From: an archaeon
Lineage (GTDB): Archaea > Nanobdellota > Nanobdellia > Pacearchaeales > GW2011-AR1
Length of the DNA stretch: 46,769 nt
NCBI GenBank assembly: GCA_027343665.1
Contig: DAHWKL010000001.1
Coordinates: forward strand, 1 to 46,769
Reading direction: 5' to 3'
Each line of letters starts with the position of its first letter. Within the stretch, counting starts at the first letter, position 1. A program made the translations under genes and the position numbers. Below are positions 31,284-38,784 of this stretch, in pieces. A model generated the notes under the pieces. That model saw nothing but the letters and a program-made list of their open reading frames with translations. It did not search any database and was not told where the DNA came from.

Positions 31284-31477
31284 TGTGCCTATCGATTCCG
31301 GGGAAGATAATTGAAATGAAAGGTGAAGATGTAGTTGTAGATTATGGTGCGGAAAAAAGGCAAGCCAAGAATTATATTGGCGCTAAGTTGGGAGAATGGG
31401 TCATAATAAGCAACAGAATCATTGTGATGAGAATCCCAAAAAAAGAGGCTGAAGAATTTTCGAGGCTATTAAAATGA
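31283..31477 (+). CDS. hypC: Hydrogenase maturation chaperone HypC
   Basis: A 64-residue protein of the HypC/HybG/HupF family. The N-terminus MCLSIPGKIIEM has the essential Cys2 that carries the Fe(CN)2CO unit between HypD and the large subunit. The family usually has 70-90 residues, so this copy is short at its C-terminal end. It overlaps hypA by one base and the following gene by four (ATGA). HypB, HypD, HypE and HypF are not in the window and must lie elsewhere if the hydrogenase is active. Confidence 0.92.
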   Translation: MCLSIPGKIIEMKGEDVVVDYGAEKRQAKNYIGAKLGEWVIISNRIIVMRIPKKEAEEFSRLLK

Positions 31478-32046
31478 TCGATCAAGAAAAACTTTTGTGT
31501 GCATTCATTTACTCCGCTTATGCTTCGGGATATTGCGGCTTGACTTTGGGCAATGAAAAAAAGAGGAACCATATGGAGCTTTACAAAAGTTATATTGCAA
31601 AAGGCGGATATTACCCCAAAAAGGAAATAGAAGAAACGCAGGAAGAGATAATGAATCACGTAAAGATTTCCAGTGTAAGAGATTATATCTATGATGAGCA
31701 CATAGATATTGTTACAAACAGGATAGAACAAGAGCACCAAAGCGATTTCAGAAAATTGATTAATTCCAAAAATCAATTCGTAGTTTACGCTGCAGTTAGC
31801 TGTCCCGTTAACTTTTATGAAGTAATAAAATTCAAGGATAGCAATCTTGTTGGCAAGAATATAATTTCGGGCATCGAAAAGGAGTTATTCATACTGGATG
31901 GGTTGGAAAAACCTAAGCTGGGGGATTTGGTCTCGGGTCATTGGTCTTATTTCCTTGAGATTGTAAACAGTCTCCCTGATTTTGAAAAGTACAAAAATAG
32001 GCTTTCATCGCATTATAAGACTATTAAAGAATCATTGAAAAATTAA
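31474..32046 (+). CDS. Unknown protein within the hydrogenase maturation operon
   Basis: A 190-residue soluble, mainly helical protein. It has two short Cys-containing patches (YCGL near residue 21 and VSCPVNF near 109) and several His, but no known domain. Its ATG overlaps the hypC stop (ATGA), and the maturation protease begins one base after its stop, so it is translated as part of the operon. That points to a role in hydrogenase assembly, perhaps metal delivery or large-subunit recognition, but this is inference from position only. Confidence 0.6.
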   Translation: MIDQEKLLCAFIYSAYASGYCGLTLGNEKKRNHMELYKSYIAKGGYYPKKEIEETQEEIMNHVKISSVRDYIYDEHIDIVTNRIEQEHQSDFRKLINSKNQFVVYAAVSCPVNFYEVIKFKDSNLVGKNIISGIEKELFILDGLEKPKLGDLVSGHWSYFLEIVNSLPDFEKYKNRLSSHYKTIKESLKN

Positions 32047-32047
32047 A

Positions 32048-32416
32048 ATGAAAATCCTCTCACTTGGGAATGAATTTATTGCTGAAGACAGTTTCGCCAA
32101 GAAAGTATGCAACGGTATGGATATAATAAATGTGAAAGGCAGTTTTGAACTTATGGATCTACTTAGGGGCGGGGATGAAATTATAATAATAGATGTTGTC
32201 AAAGGTCTTAATCATGTTGCCTTGATAAGGAAAGAAGACTTGAGGCAAGATTCAATTCTCAGTGCACATGATTTTGATGCCGGATTTTTGATAGGGCTTA
32301 TTGACCCAAATGTCAGGATAATAGGTGTCCCCGAGAATGGTGACCTTAACAAAATACGCGAAGAAGTTCAGAGTACTCTAAATCCAGTTAACTTTAAGGA
32401 AATGAGTCGAGCATGA
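32048..32416 (+). CDS. NiFe-hydrogenase maturation endopeptidase (M52, HycI/HybD type)
   Basis: A 122-residue protein. SLGNEFIAEDSF at the N-terminus (Glu13/Asp14), IIIIDVV (Asp49) and SAHDFD (His74) match the nickel-sensing acid, Asp and His of the M52 family. It cleaves the C-terminal tail of the hydrogenase large subunit once nickel is in place. The enzyme is shorter than the typical 150 residues. Its last 39 bases overlap, in antisense, the end of the large-subunit gene whose product it should process. Identification rests on motifs and context and is good, not certain. Confidence 0.8.
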   Translation: MKILSLGNEFIAEDSFAKKVCNGMDIINVKGSFELMDLLRGGDEIIIIDVVKGLNHVALIRKEDLRQDSILSAHDFDAGFLIGLIDPNVRIIGVPENGDLNKIREEVQSTLNPVNFKEMSRA

Positions 32417-33634
32417 GAAGCAAGGATCATAAGCTCTTATAAGCTTTTCAATTTCATTAACTATCTTTTCTTTTGGAACTTTTTTTTCAAGCAGAAGGTC
32501 TACATATCTTGTTATATCCTGTTCCATCATGCTAAGGTTCTGAACTGTAGGTGTTATGATGTTACAATAAGTTATTTTGCCTTCAGAACTGACTTTATAT
32601 TCATGAAAAAGGGTTCCTCGCGGGGCTTCGACGGCTGATACTGCATGACCGGGTTTTATTTTTATTTCTTCAGATTCATTTTCATTTATCCTTAAAATAA
32701 GATCTTTCACCCTGTTTACAATTTGGAGCATCTCTATGGCTTGGGCAAGGTTATTGTGGAAAGGATTGCTCATATCAATTTTTATGGTGCTGAGAAGTTT
32801 TCTTGATTCAAAATCAAGGTTTTCCTGATTATTCTTTATCCTTGCTATGGCTCCGACGACAAATGGCTTCCCGTCTTTCAGGGCGAACTTGGAAGTTGCA
32901 TATTCTTTTAAATCTTCTTTCAGGTGTTTTTTGTAATCTTCACTATCTATCAAACCCGAAGCTGACTTTAATCTTCCTGATGTTGCCGCATAACAATCAT
33001 TTTCATGCAAGGAGAAGTAATCCGTGTCCCTTTCAAGTTTTGGATAATCAAGAGAGGAGAATAATTTTATTGTCCTTATAATTATAGGCTTTACTTTTTC
33101 TATCTCTTCGACAGCTTCCTTTGCCTTCTCCAAATTTTTCATGGATTCCTTTATTTTTATAAAAGGGTGAATCTCTCTTCCTCCGACTATACTCACTATT
33201 CTGTTGCCCAAGGTTATCAGAGTAAGAGCATTATCAATTTTCTCTTTATGCTCTTTTGCCATGTCAAGGGCTGATGAGAATCCGTAATAATCCGGAAGGG
33301 ATAGAAAATAAAGATGTGTGGCGTGGCTCCTTAATCTTTCTCCGAGAATTAGAAGTTCTCTCAAAGCTTTTTGTGACTCATTTGGTTCTATACCTATGGC
33401 TTTCTCAAGAGCTTGTATTGCACATACAGAATGAGATGAACTGCATATTCCGCATATCCTAGATACTATCTCCTGAACATCATCAATATTTTTTCCCAGG
33501 ACAAGAGCCTCGAAAAATCTAGCTCCTTCTTGGGCTTCAAGTTCGCAGACTTTAACTTTATTTTTTTCTATCTTAAGTTTCAGGCTCGCATGCCCTTCTA
33601 TCTTGCATATTTGGTCTAAATTTATTTCTTTCAT
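32378..33634 (-). CDS. hydA: NiFe hydrogenase large (alpha) subunit, group 3b type
   Basis: A 418-residue catalytic subunit. The two nickel-site motifs are RICGICSSSH (Cys61, Cys64) and DPCFSCSTH (Cys405, Cys408, His411). After His411 a 7-residue tail (FLKVNWI) remains, which the maturation protease would remove. The subunit interconverts H2 and protons in the cytoplasm. With the delta, gamma and beta subunits it matches the tetrameric sulfhydrogenase I/II of Pyrococcus, which couples NADPH or NADH oxidation to H2 release. The gene is last of a four-gene operon and its start shares one base with the delta stop. No signal peptide is present in any subunit. Confidence 0.95.
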   Translation of the reverse strand: MKEINLDQICKIEGHASLKLKIEKNKVKVCELEAQEGARFFEALVLGKNIDDVQEIVSRICGICSSSHSVCAIQALEKAIGIEPNESQKALRELLILGERLRSHATHLYFLSLPDYYGFSSALDMAKEHKEKIDNALTLITLGNRIVSIVGGREIHPFIKIKESMKNLEKAKEAVEEIEKVKPIIIRTIKLFSSLDYPKLERDTDYFSLHENDCYAATSGRLKSASGLIDSEDYKKHLKEDLKEYATSKFALKDGKPFVVGAIARIKNNQENLDFESRKLLSTIKIDMSNPFHNNLAQAIEMLQIVNRVKDLILRINENESEEIKIKPGHAVSAVEAPRGTLFHEYKVSSEGKITYCNIITPTVQNLSMMEQDITRYVDLLLEKKVPKEKIVNEIEKLIRAYDPCFSCSTHFLKVNWI

Positions 33635-34407
33635 CAGTTTTCAAGCCATCTTGATGTTTTATTTTCTTCTTCAAGTTCTCCGAATCCGAGTCCTGCAAAA
33701 GTTCTCATTTTATCATGAAGTTCTTTTTTTGTGAAGCCTTTTTCTTTGAGTAGATTAATGAAAGCTTTAAGATTAGCTTCTTTTAATGGGCCGCGACATC
33801 CGTAACATGTCGTCTTGTTCGACGGGCAAAGTGCATTACATCCGCCGTTTGTTATCGGTCCTAGACAGAGTTTTCCCTCGTCAAGAAGGCATTTATTCCC
33901 TTTTTTCCTGCACTCAAAGCACACCGGATTTTCATAAGGTTTGAATTCTCGTCCGGTGAGGATGCATTGTATAAATTCAAGGATCTCTTTTTTATCGGGA
34001 GGACATTGGGGGAGGGAATAATCCACTTTTATATGCATACTTATTGGCTGGGGTAATGTCGACTTGAGTTGGTTGGTTTTTGGATAGACTAATTTCATGA
34101 CTTTTTCCTGATCAAGGAAATTTTTGGCAGATGGGACGCCCCCAAGCGCAGCGCATGAACCAATAGCGACGACTTTTTTGGTGCGCTTTCTTATCTCATT
34201 CAATTTCATTATGTCTTCGTCTGAGCATACTGTCCCTTCTATGAAAACATAATCGAAATCTCCGGTGTACTTATCCTCCTTTATTAACGGGAAAGATCTT
34301 AAATCAAGAAAGTTCGAAAGTTGTTTGAATGCATCTTCGTAAAGCATTGTCAACATACATCCTGCACAACCAGAAACTCCGAAGACTCCCACTACCGGCT
34401 TTTTCAT
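33634..34407 (-). CDS. hydD: NiFe hydrogenase small (delta) subunit
   Basis: A 257-residue electron-transfer subunit. The proximal cluster site begins with GVSGCAGC (Cys14, Cys17) and continues with the Cys of GTVCSDED and GSCAALGG. Additional cysteines (CFECRKKGNKC, then GGCNALCP and CYGCRG) coordinate further 4Fe-4S clusters. It relays electrons between the NiFe centre and the gamma/beta subunits. No twin-arginine signal is seen, consistent with a cytosolic complex. The gene overlaps the gamma gene by four bases and the alpha gene by one. Confidence 0.93.
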   Translation of the reverse strand: MKKPVVGVFGVSGCAGCMLTMLYEDAFKQLSNFLDLRSFPLIKEDKYTGDFDYVFIEGTVCSDEDIMKLNEIRKRTKKVVAIGSCAALGGVPSAKNFLDQEKVMKLVYPKTNQLKSTLPQPISMHIKVDYSLPQCPPDKKEILEFIQCILTGREFKPYENPVCFECRKKGNKCLLDEGKLCLGPITNGGCNALCPSNKTTCYGCRGPLKEANLKAFINLLKEKGFTKKELHDKMRTFAGLGFGELEEENKTSRWLEN

Positions 34408-35222
34408 TCTTTCACCTCGTTAGCATGCTCCTCATTCTCTATCCTCGGTTTTATAAAATCATACCTAAACACAGGACCGTTTTCGCACACATAAACATCC
34501 TGGATTGTACAACGTCCGCAGTTCCCAAACCCGCACTCCATTCTTCTTTCCATGCTCCAAAAGATCTTATTATTTTTCATTCCAAGTGAGTTCAGGCTTT
34601 TTGTTATTGCCTTCATCATAATTTCAGGCCCGCATATAAAAGCGACGGAATTTTCAACGTTTGGATGATCTTTTTCTATTAATTGATTTATGAATCCATT
34701 GAGATATCCCGGAGATTTTTGATCAAGTGTCAGCCTTATATTAAATTTCTTTTTCCACATTAATATCTTGTCTTTCAGAAGGATATAATCTTTATTTCTG
34801 AATCCAAAATAAATCGTAATTTTCCCGAATTTTTTCCTATTCTTTTCTATGTATTCTATAAATGAAGTCACAGGCGCAATTCCTGTTCCTCCTGCGGCGA
34901 GCAAGATATCTTTTCCGCATGTTTCCAGAGGAAAACCTTTGCCGTAAGGACCTCTGATGTAAATTTTGTCTCCTGCTTTGAGTTTGAAGATCTCTGAAGT
35001 CGTGTTTCCTGCATTTCTAAGTAAGATATCGACGTAATCTTTGTTGAATGAGCATGAAGCGAGAGGACACTCTCCGATTCCCGGGATTGAAACTTCTATA
35101 AATTGCCCGGGAAGAGGATTTATTTTGGAACTTACTCTTAAGAGTTTCACATCGGAAGTCATTTCTTTTACACTCTTTATATTATACCTTTTTGGCAGAT
35201 ACCCTGTTTCTTTTTGCATCAT
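34404..35222 (-). CDS. hydG: Hydrogenase gamma subunit, FAD/NAD(P)H-binding
   Basis: A 272-residue ferredoxin-NADP reductase-like protein. The FAD domain has PGQFIEVSIPGIGECPLA, and the NAD(P)-binding segment is LLAAGGTGIAPVTSF. The C-terminus has a 2Fe-2S site, ERRMECGFGNCGRC with a further Cys about 8 residues later. It passes electrons from NAD(P)H to the iron-sulfur chain. The start overlaps the beta gene by 41 bases. The N-terminal strand KRYNIKSVKEM belongs to the fold, so this overlap is probably real. Confidence 0.92.
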   Translation of the reverse strand: MMQKETGYLPKRYNIKSVKEMTSDVKLLRVSSKINPLPGQFIEVSIPGIGECPLASCSFNKDYVDILLRNAGNTTSEIFKLKAGDKIYIRGPYGKGFPLETCGKDILLAAGGTGIAPVTSFIEYIEKNRKKFGKITIYFGFRNKDYILLKDKILMWKKKFNIRLTLDQKSPGYLNGFINQLIEKDHPNVENSVAFICGPEIMMKAITKSLNSLGMKNNKIFWSMERRMECGFGNCGRCTIQDVYVCENGPVFRYDFIKPRIENEEHANEVKE

Positions 35223-36153
35223 GATTTTTCATCCCTGTGAGAATATTTATTGTATCTGTCCAGTCTATTTTCGGAGGGCAGGCTCTCAGGCATCTTCCGC
35301 ATCCCACACACATATATCTGCCGTTCCTTTTCTTGTAATAAACGATTTTATGGTATACAAACTGCTTGAATCTTGCAAGGCGTGAATTTCTGAAAGCTTT
35401 TCCGCCGGCGACAGTTGAAAAAGATTTGAGCTGGCATGAGGCAGCTCCTCTTTTTCTTGTCCCGTTTTTTAAATCCGGAGAAAGTTCATCATATATCTCA
35501 AAACATGTGCATGTCGGACAGTTGATAGTGCAAGCAGCACATGAAAGACAACGATTTGCATCCGATTCCCATATTTTATTTCTGTAATGTTTCTCTATAC
35601 TTTTGTCAGGAACTCTTTTGAAATTCTTAATAATTCTTATAATTTCTTTTTTTGCTTCCGGTAATTTGGCAACGAGCTTTTTACCTTTTTCTGATCCTAC
35701 AGAGATATAGTATTTATCGTCTTCAGGATAAAATAAAAGATCATAATAATCTTCCAGTTCCATCGAATTGCAGAAGCAATATTCATCTGGGTGTTCGCAA
35801 AAAATACCCATGAGGATTGTGTTTTTCCTCCTTGAGAGATAATTTTCATCTTTTATGATGCTGTCCATTATCTTTACAGCATTTAGGTCGCATTTTCTCA
35901 TTCCAAATATAATCCTTTTTTTGTTTTCCGGGTGCGTTTTGATGACTTTTTTGCCTTTGAATTCAATGAGGGTCTCACCTTCGGGAAGGAAAAATTCTTT
36001 TGCCGGAACTATTGTTATTTTTCCAAGTTCCATATTGGATGGATCTTTGATAATCTCAAACTTTCCGTTTTTTACAGGGGCTATTATCTCATAATTACTC
36101 ATGAGCTCCTTGATGAAATTATTCAGCTCTTTTTTCTTAAGGACTTTTTGCAT
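35182..36153 (-). CDS. hydB: Hydrogenase beta subunit, 4Fe-4S ferredoxin type
   Basis: A 323-residue iron-sulfur protein related to the anaerobic sulfite reductase A / sulfhydrogenase beta family. Two 4Fe-4S motifs lie in the second half, RCLSCAACTINCPTC (with an extra CFE) and CVGCGRCLRACP. A Cys cluster near residue 120 (CEHPDEYCFC) could hold another centre. It extends the electron path for NAD(P)H or sulfur species. It is the first gene of the structural operon. A TATA-like CTTAAATATATT at 36188-36200 lies about 41 bases before the ATG, leaving a leader of roughly 15 bases. Confidence 0.92.
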   Translation of the reverse strand: MQKVLKKKELNNFIKELMSNYEIIAPVKNGKFEIIKDPSNMELGKITIVPAKEFFLPEGETLIEFKGKKVIKTHPENKKRIIFGMRKCDLNAVKIMDSIIKDENYLSRRKNTILMGIFCEHPDEYCFCNSMELEDYYDLLFYPEDDKYYISVGSEKGKKLVAKLPEAKKEIIRIIKNFKRVPDKSIEKHYRNKIWESDANRCLSCAACTINCPTCTCFEIYDELSPDLKNGTRKRGAASCQLKSFSTVAGGKAFRNSRLARFKQFVYHKIVYYKKRNGRYMCVGCGRCLRACPPKIDWTDTINILTGMKNHDAKRNRVSAKKV

Positions 36154-36187
36154 TTTGACATCTCTTTATGGGCCCATTACGCCGGGA

Positions 36188-36247
36188 ATATATTTAAGAT
36201 TGCCGAATGAAAATTTTTTCATACTGGTTAGAAGCAAATGTTTAAAA
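36188..36247. promoter_or_regulatory. Divergent promoter region of hydB and the DUF4190 gene with a 16-bp palindrome
   Basis: A minus-strand TATA box (36188-36200) serves hydB, and a plus-strand box GTTTAAAATT (36238-36247) serves the gene at 36270. Between them lies ATGAAAATTTTTTCAT (36207-36222), a perfect 7-2-7 inverted repeat. The same 16 bases occur at 862-877, upstream of another gene. It might be a regulator site, though the A/T bias makes chance plausible. Confidence 0.35.
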
Positions 36248-36269
36248 TTCCGGGATCCCTAAAATAGGA

Positions 36270-36605
36270 ATGGCAAAAACACAACAAAATGCCAAAGATG
36301 ACGGAAACACTGTCGGATTAATAGGGTTCATCTTCTCAATAGTATCAATAGTCTTATTCTGGATCCCTTTTTTCGGAGCAGCTCTCGCAGTCACGGGAAT
36401 AGTCCTTTCAGCAGTAGGCCTTGGAAAGCAGAAATCCAACAGGGGTCTTGTCATAGCAGGACTTGTCGTCGGAATAGTCGCATTCATATTGTCGGTGATT
36501 GTTCTCTTGGGTATGTTCCTTTTCTTTGCAGGAATAACAAGCGCAGCCCACTCGATGAATTACACATTGAATTATTCTAATATGAACTTTTCAGGATATT
36601 TTTGA
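36270..36605 (+). CDS. DUF4190-like membrane protein
   Basis: A 111-residue protein. Two transmembrane helices with a hairpin of GLGKQKSNRGLVIAGLVVGI and an upstream VGLIGFIFSIVSIVLFWIPFFGAALAVTGI fit the DUF4190 family of small membrane proteins of unknown function. The Asn-rich C-terminus may lie outside the cell. The start is supported by a TATA box centred about 27 bases upstream. It is a single gene, separate from hydB (divergent) and from the helicase, which has its own promoter. Confidence 0.7.
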   Translation: MAKTQQNAKDDGNTVGLIGFIFSIVSIVLFWIPFFGAALAVTGIVLSAVGLGKQKSNRGLVIAGLVVGIVAFILSVIVLLGMFLFFAGITSAAHSMNYTLNYSNMNFSGYF

Positions 36606-36680
36606 ATAGATTTATAAATCTTGTTTTGGATTCATTTATGAATATTGATTATATTGATTGATAATTCTGTTGATACAAAA

Positions 36681-37907
36681 ATGGAAAAGTTCAGAGAACT
36701 GGGATTAAGCGAGGAAGTCGTGAAGACTCTTCACAGTATGGGCATCGAAACGCCTTCGAAGATTCAGGAAGAGGCGATACCTTATGTCCTTGAAGGAAGG
36801 GATATACTCGGCTCATCCATGACCGGAAGCGGGAAAACGCTGGCTTTCGCTTCAGCGATAATCGAGAAGATAGTCCCTGATAAGAAAGTAAAAGCGATAG
36901 TCCTCACACCCACAAGGGAGCTTGCTGAGCAGGTTTCAGATTCAATAAAGAAATTTTCAAAAGGAAACCTGAAAGTCGTTTCAGTATATGGGGGCGTGAA
37001 CATAGAAACCCAGATAAGAAGGATGTCGGGAGCGGATGTGATTGTCGGAACCCCGGGAAGAGTTCTCGATCACCTTAAGAGAGAGACCCTCAGCCTGAAA
37101 AAAGTCGAGATACTCGTGCTTGACGAATTCGACAGGATGCTTGACATGGGGTTCTCGCGTGATGTTGGCAGGATAATAGATGAATGCCCAAAAAAAAGGC
37201 AGACTCTGCTCTTTTCAGCCACAATCTCTCCTGACGTCGATCATCTCGCGAGAAAATATATAAAAAATCCCGTGGAGATAGAAGTGGAGAGCCAGGTGGA
37301 TCATAAAAAACTCGAGCAGGTCTATTATGACGTTCCGGACTCGATGAAGTTCTCGCTTCTTGTCCATCTCCTGAAAGAAGAGAAATCACACCTTGTCATG
37401 ATCTTCTGTTCTACAAGAAGGAATGCGGATGCTGTCACGATGAATCTCAACCGTGCCGGGATACCCGCTAAAGCGATACACGGGGGCCTTGAACAGAACA
37501 AAAGGATGAAGATACTTGAAGAGTTCCATAAAGACAATGACCTCAAAATACTCGTCTGCACAGATGTCGCCGCGAGAGGCCTTGATATAAAAGGCGTGAC
37601 TCATGTGTATAATTATGATCTTCCTGCATTTTCAAAGGATTACATACACAGGATAGGAAGGACTGCAAGAGCAGGCAAAGAAGGCAAAGCTATAAACATA
37701 CTCGCTTCAAGGGATTATGAGAATTTCTCAAATATAGTCAATAGGGAAGAAGTCGAAGTGAAAGCCATGGAACTTCCTTACATAAAAAAGATTGATATGA
37801 TAAGACCCTTAAGAAAATCAAGGGGCGGTCTGTCAAGAATGGGTGATCATTCAAGGAACAGGAGAATGCCCCAAAGGTCATCAGGAAGGAATTATCACAG
37901 GAGATAG
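36681..37907 (+). CDS. DEAD-box family RNA helicase
   Basis: A 408-residue protein from the ATG at 36681 (MEKFRELGLSEE...); the frame is open from 36645 but the Q-motif start fits 36681. Motifs present: SSMTGSGKT (I), PTRELAEQ (Ia), GTPGR (Ib), LDEFDRML (II, with DEFD in place of DEAD), SAT (III), ARGLD (V) and HRIGRTARAG (VI). The C-terminal 40 residues are rich in Arg, Ser and Gly and could bind RNA. Such enzymes remodel RNA and help ribosome assembly or cold adaptation. Codon use looks richer in G and C than in the neighbours, as for a well-expressed gene. The 3' end overlaps the GIY-YIG gene by 13 bases. Confidence 0.92.
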   Translation: MEKFRELGLSEEVVKTLHSMGIETPSKIQEEAIPYVLEGRDILGSSMTGSGKTLAFASAIIEKIVPDKKVKAIVLTPTRELAEQVSDSIKKFSKGNLKVVSVYGGVNIETQIRRMSGADVIVGTPGRVLDHLKRETLSLKKVEILVLDEFDRMLDMGFSRDVGRIIDECPKKRQTLLFSATISPDVDHLARKYIKNPVEIEVESQVDHKKLEQVYYDVPDSMKFSLLVHLLKEEKSHLVMIFCSTRRNADAVTMNLNRAGIPAKAIHGGLEQNKRMKILEEFHKDNDLKILVCTDVAARGLDIKGVTHVYNYDLPAFSKDYIHRIGRTARAGKEGKAINILASRDYENFSNIVNREEVEVKAMELPYIKKIDMIRPLRKSRGGLSRMGDHSRNRRMPQRSSGRNYHRR

Positions 37908-38164
37908 TCCCGGTTTTCGTCAAACCATCCCAGTTTTTCACTCCTTGAGAGCTGTTTTATCTCATATTCGAATCTGCATGCTTCTGATTTATCTTTGCAT
38001 TCCATTGATCTCAGGAGTTTTCTGAATCCTTTCTCACGCACATATTTGCTGCCTTTGCCTGATGCATGAATCCCCATCCTTTTATCAAGGTCATTCGTGA
38101 CACCTGTGTAGAAAGAGCCGTCAGAACACTCTAAGATATAGACAAACCACTTTTTCTCACCCAT
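37895..38164 (-). CDS. GIY-YIG nuclease-like protein (UPF0213/YhbQ type)
   Basis: An 89-residue single-domain protein from the ATG at 38164. WFVYILECSDGSFYTGVTND carries the GIY-YIG signature (YIL...YTG). It is followed by an Arg and the HASGKGSKYVREKG segment typical of the UPF0213 family, and a Glu (FEYEIKQLSR) at the usual metal-binding place. The open frame extends to 38353, but those codons overlap another gene and the TATA box (38182-38192) sits 23 bases before 38164. Likely a small DNA nuclease; its physiological role is not settled. Confidence 0.88.
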   Translation of the reverse strand: MGEKKWFVYILECSDGSFYTGVTNDLDKRMGIHASGKGSKYVREKGFRKLLRSMECKDKSEACRFEYEIKQLSRSEKLGWFDENRDYLL

Positions 38165-38181
38165 ATGGGGAAAAGCTTTTA

Positions 38182-38223
38182 TTTCTTTATAGAACTTGCC
38201 GAGCTGATACTTACTTATATATA
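38182..38223. promoter_or_regulatory. Divergent TATA boxes for the GIY-YIG gene and a small basic protein
   Basis: On the minus strand TCTATAAAGAAA (38182-38192) is 23 bases before the GIY-YIG start at 38164. On the plus strand CTTATATATA (38214-38223) is centred 25 bases before the ATG at 38244. The pair explains why both coding frames are leaderless, and it supports the 53-codon ORF. Confidence 0.55.
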
Positions 38224-38243
38224 CCCCATTTCTATAGATTATC

Positions 38244-38405
38244 ATGGGAAACAGAAGAAGACTCAGGCATAACAAACAACGGGGAATGACCAGGCGATTA
38301 ATCAGCGGGAAAAAACCCATGAGCCCTGAGCAGAAGAAATTTGAAAAACTCAAGAGAGAAAAGCAATCTCAAGAGCAGAAGAAGATCAATGAAATGAAGA
38401 AGTGA
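38244..38405 (+). CDS. Small highly basic protein, 53 residues
   Basis: An ATG at 38244 opens a 53-codon frame (MGNRRRLRHNKQRGMTRRLI..., ending QKKINEMKK). More than a third of the residues are Arg or Lys; the first 25 are Arg-rich and the second half is a Lys/Glu/Gln helix. TATA box CTTATATATA is centred 25 bases upstream, and T-rich tracts follow the stop. The composition suggests binding to nucleic acid or ribosomes. It is not one of the ribosomal proteins I know. The antisense frame of the GIY-YIG gene crosses it but is not coding there. Confidence 0.6.
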   Translation: MGNRRRLRHNKQRGMTRRLISGKKPMSPEQKKFEKLKREKQSQEQKKINEMKK

Positions 38406-38482
38406 AACGCCTCACCGAACCTGAACTATAATGCGTGACGCTTGACTTTTTATTATTTTGTTAAAACACCAACGATAAGCCC

Positions 38483-38489
38483 TTTTTTT
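38483..38489 (+). terminator. Poly-T tract downstream of the small basic gene
   Basis: Seven T residues at 38483-38489, preceded by ACTTTTTATTATTTTG near 38445-38460. These lie about 40-85 bases after the stop at 38405, consistent with termination of the small basic protein mRNA. Confidence 0.4.
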
Positions 38490-38535
38490 AAAACTTGTCG
38501 ACCACTGAATGGTTGCAGATTCCTTATAAAAGGTT

Positions 38536-38769
38536 TTATTTATTATTTAAAAAAGATGGTTTTCTTAAAGGGTAGGTAAATATTCTTACAATAAACCCGC
38601 TCAAAGCAAGGATTACTCCCCAACCAAGCACAATCCACCAGAAGTTGATCGGAGATTTATTAAGCATATAGATTGCAAATGCAATGTATGCAGCGGAGAA
38701 TGTTCCACCAAAAATCCCAAAATTCTTTGTAAGTTTCTGTTTTGCCAAGTTTTTGTGAAAGGATCGCAT
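38536..38769 (-). CDS. Small membrane protein, two transmembrane helices
   Basis: A 77-residue protein with a basic N-terminus (MRSFHKNLAKQKLTKN), helix 1 (about 18-35) and helix 2 (about 44-63, INFWWIVLGWGVILALSGFIV), ending in a polar tail. No family is recognised. It is the last gene on the minus strand before the GIY-YIG locus and lies 15 bases after the stop of the nucleotidyltransferase gene, so it could belong to the radical SAM operon. Confidence 0.55.
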   Translation of the reverse strand: MRSFHKNLAKQKLTKNFGIFGGTFSAAYIAFAIYMLNKSPINFWWIVLGWGVILALSGFIVRIFTYPLRKPSFLNNK

Positions 38770-38784
38770 TAAGTCTTAACTATA

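Noticed and set aside
37090-37604. Minus-strand open frames within the DEAD-box gene
   Set aside because: They are antisense to well-conserved helicase motifs and arise from the higher G+C codon use of that gene.
37895-38353. Long form of the GIY-YIG protein with a 63-residue hydrophobic N-terminal extension
   Set aside because: The extension is antisense to the 53-codon basic ORF, and a TATA box lies 23 bases before the internal ATG at 38164, where the conserved domain starts.
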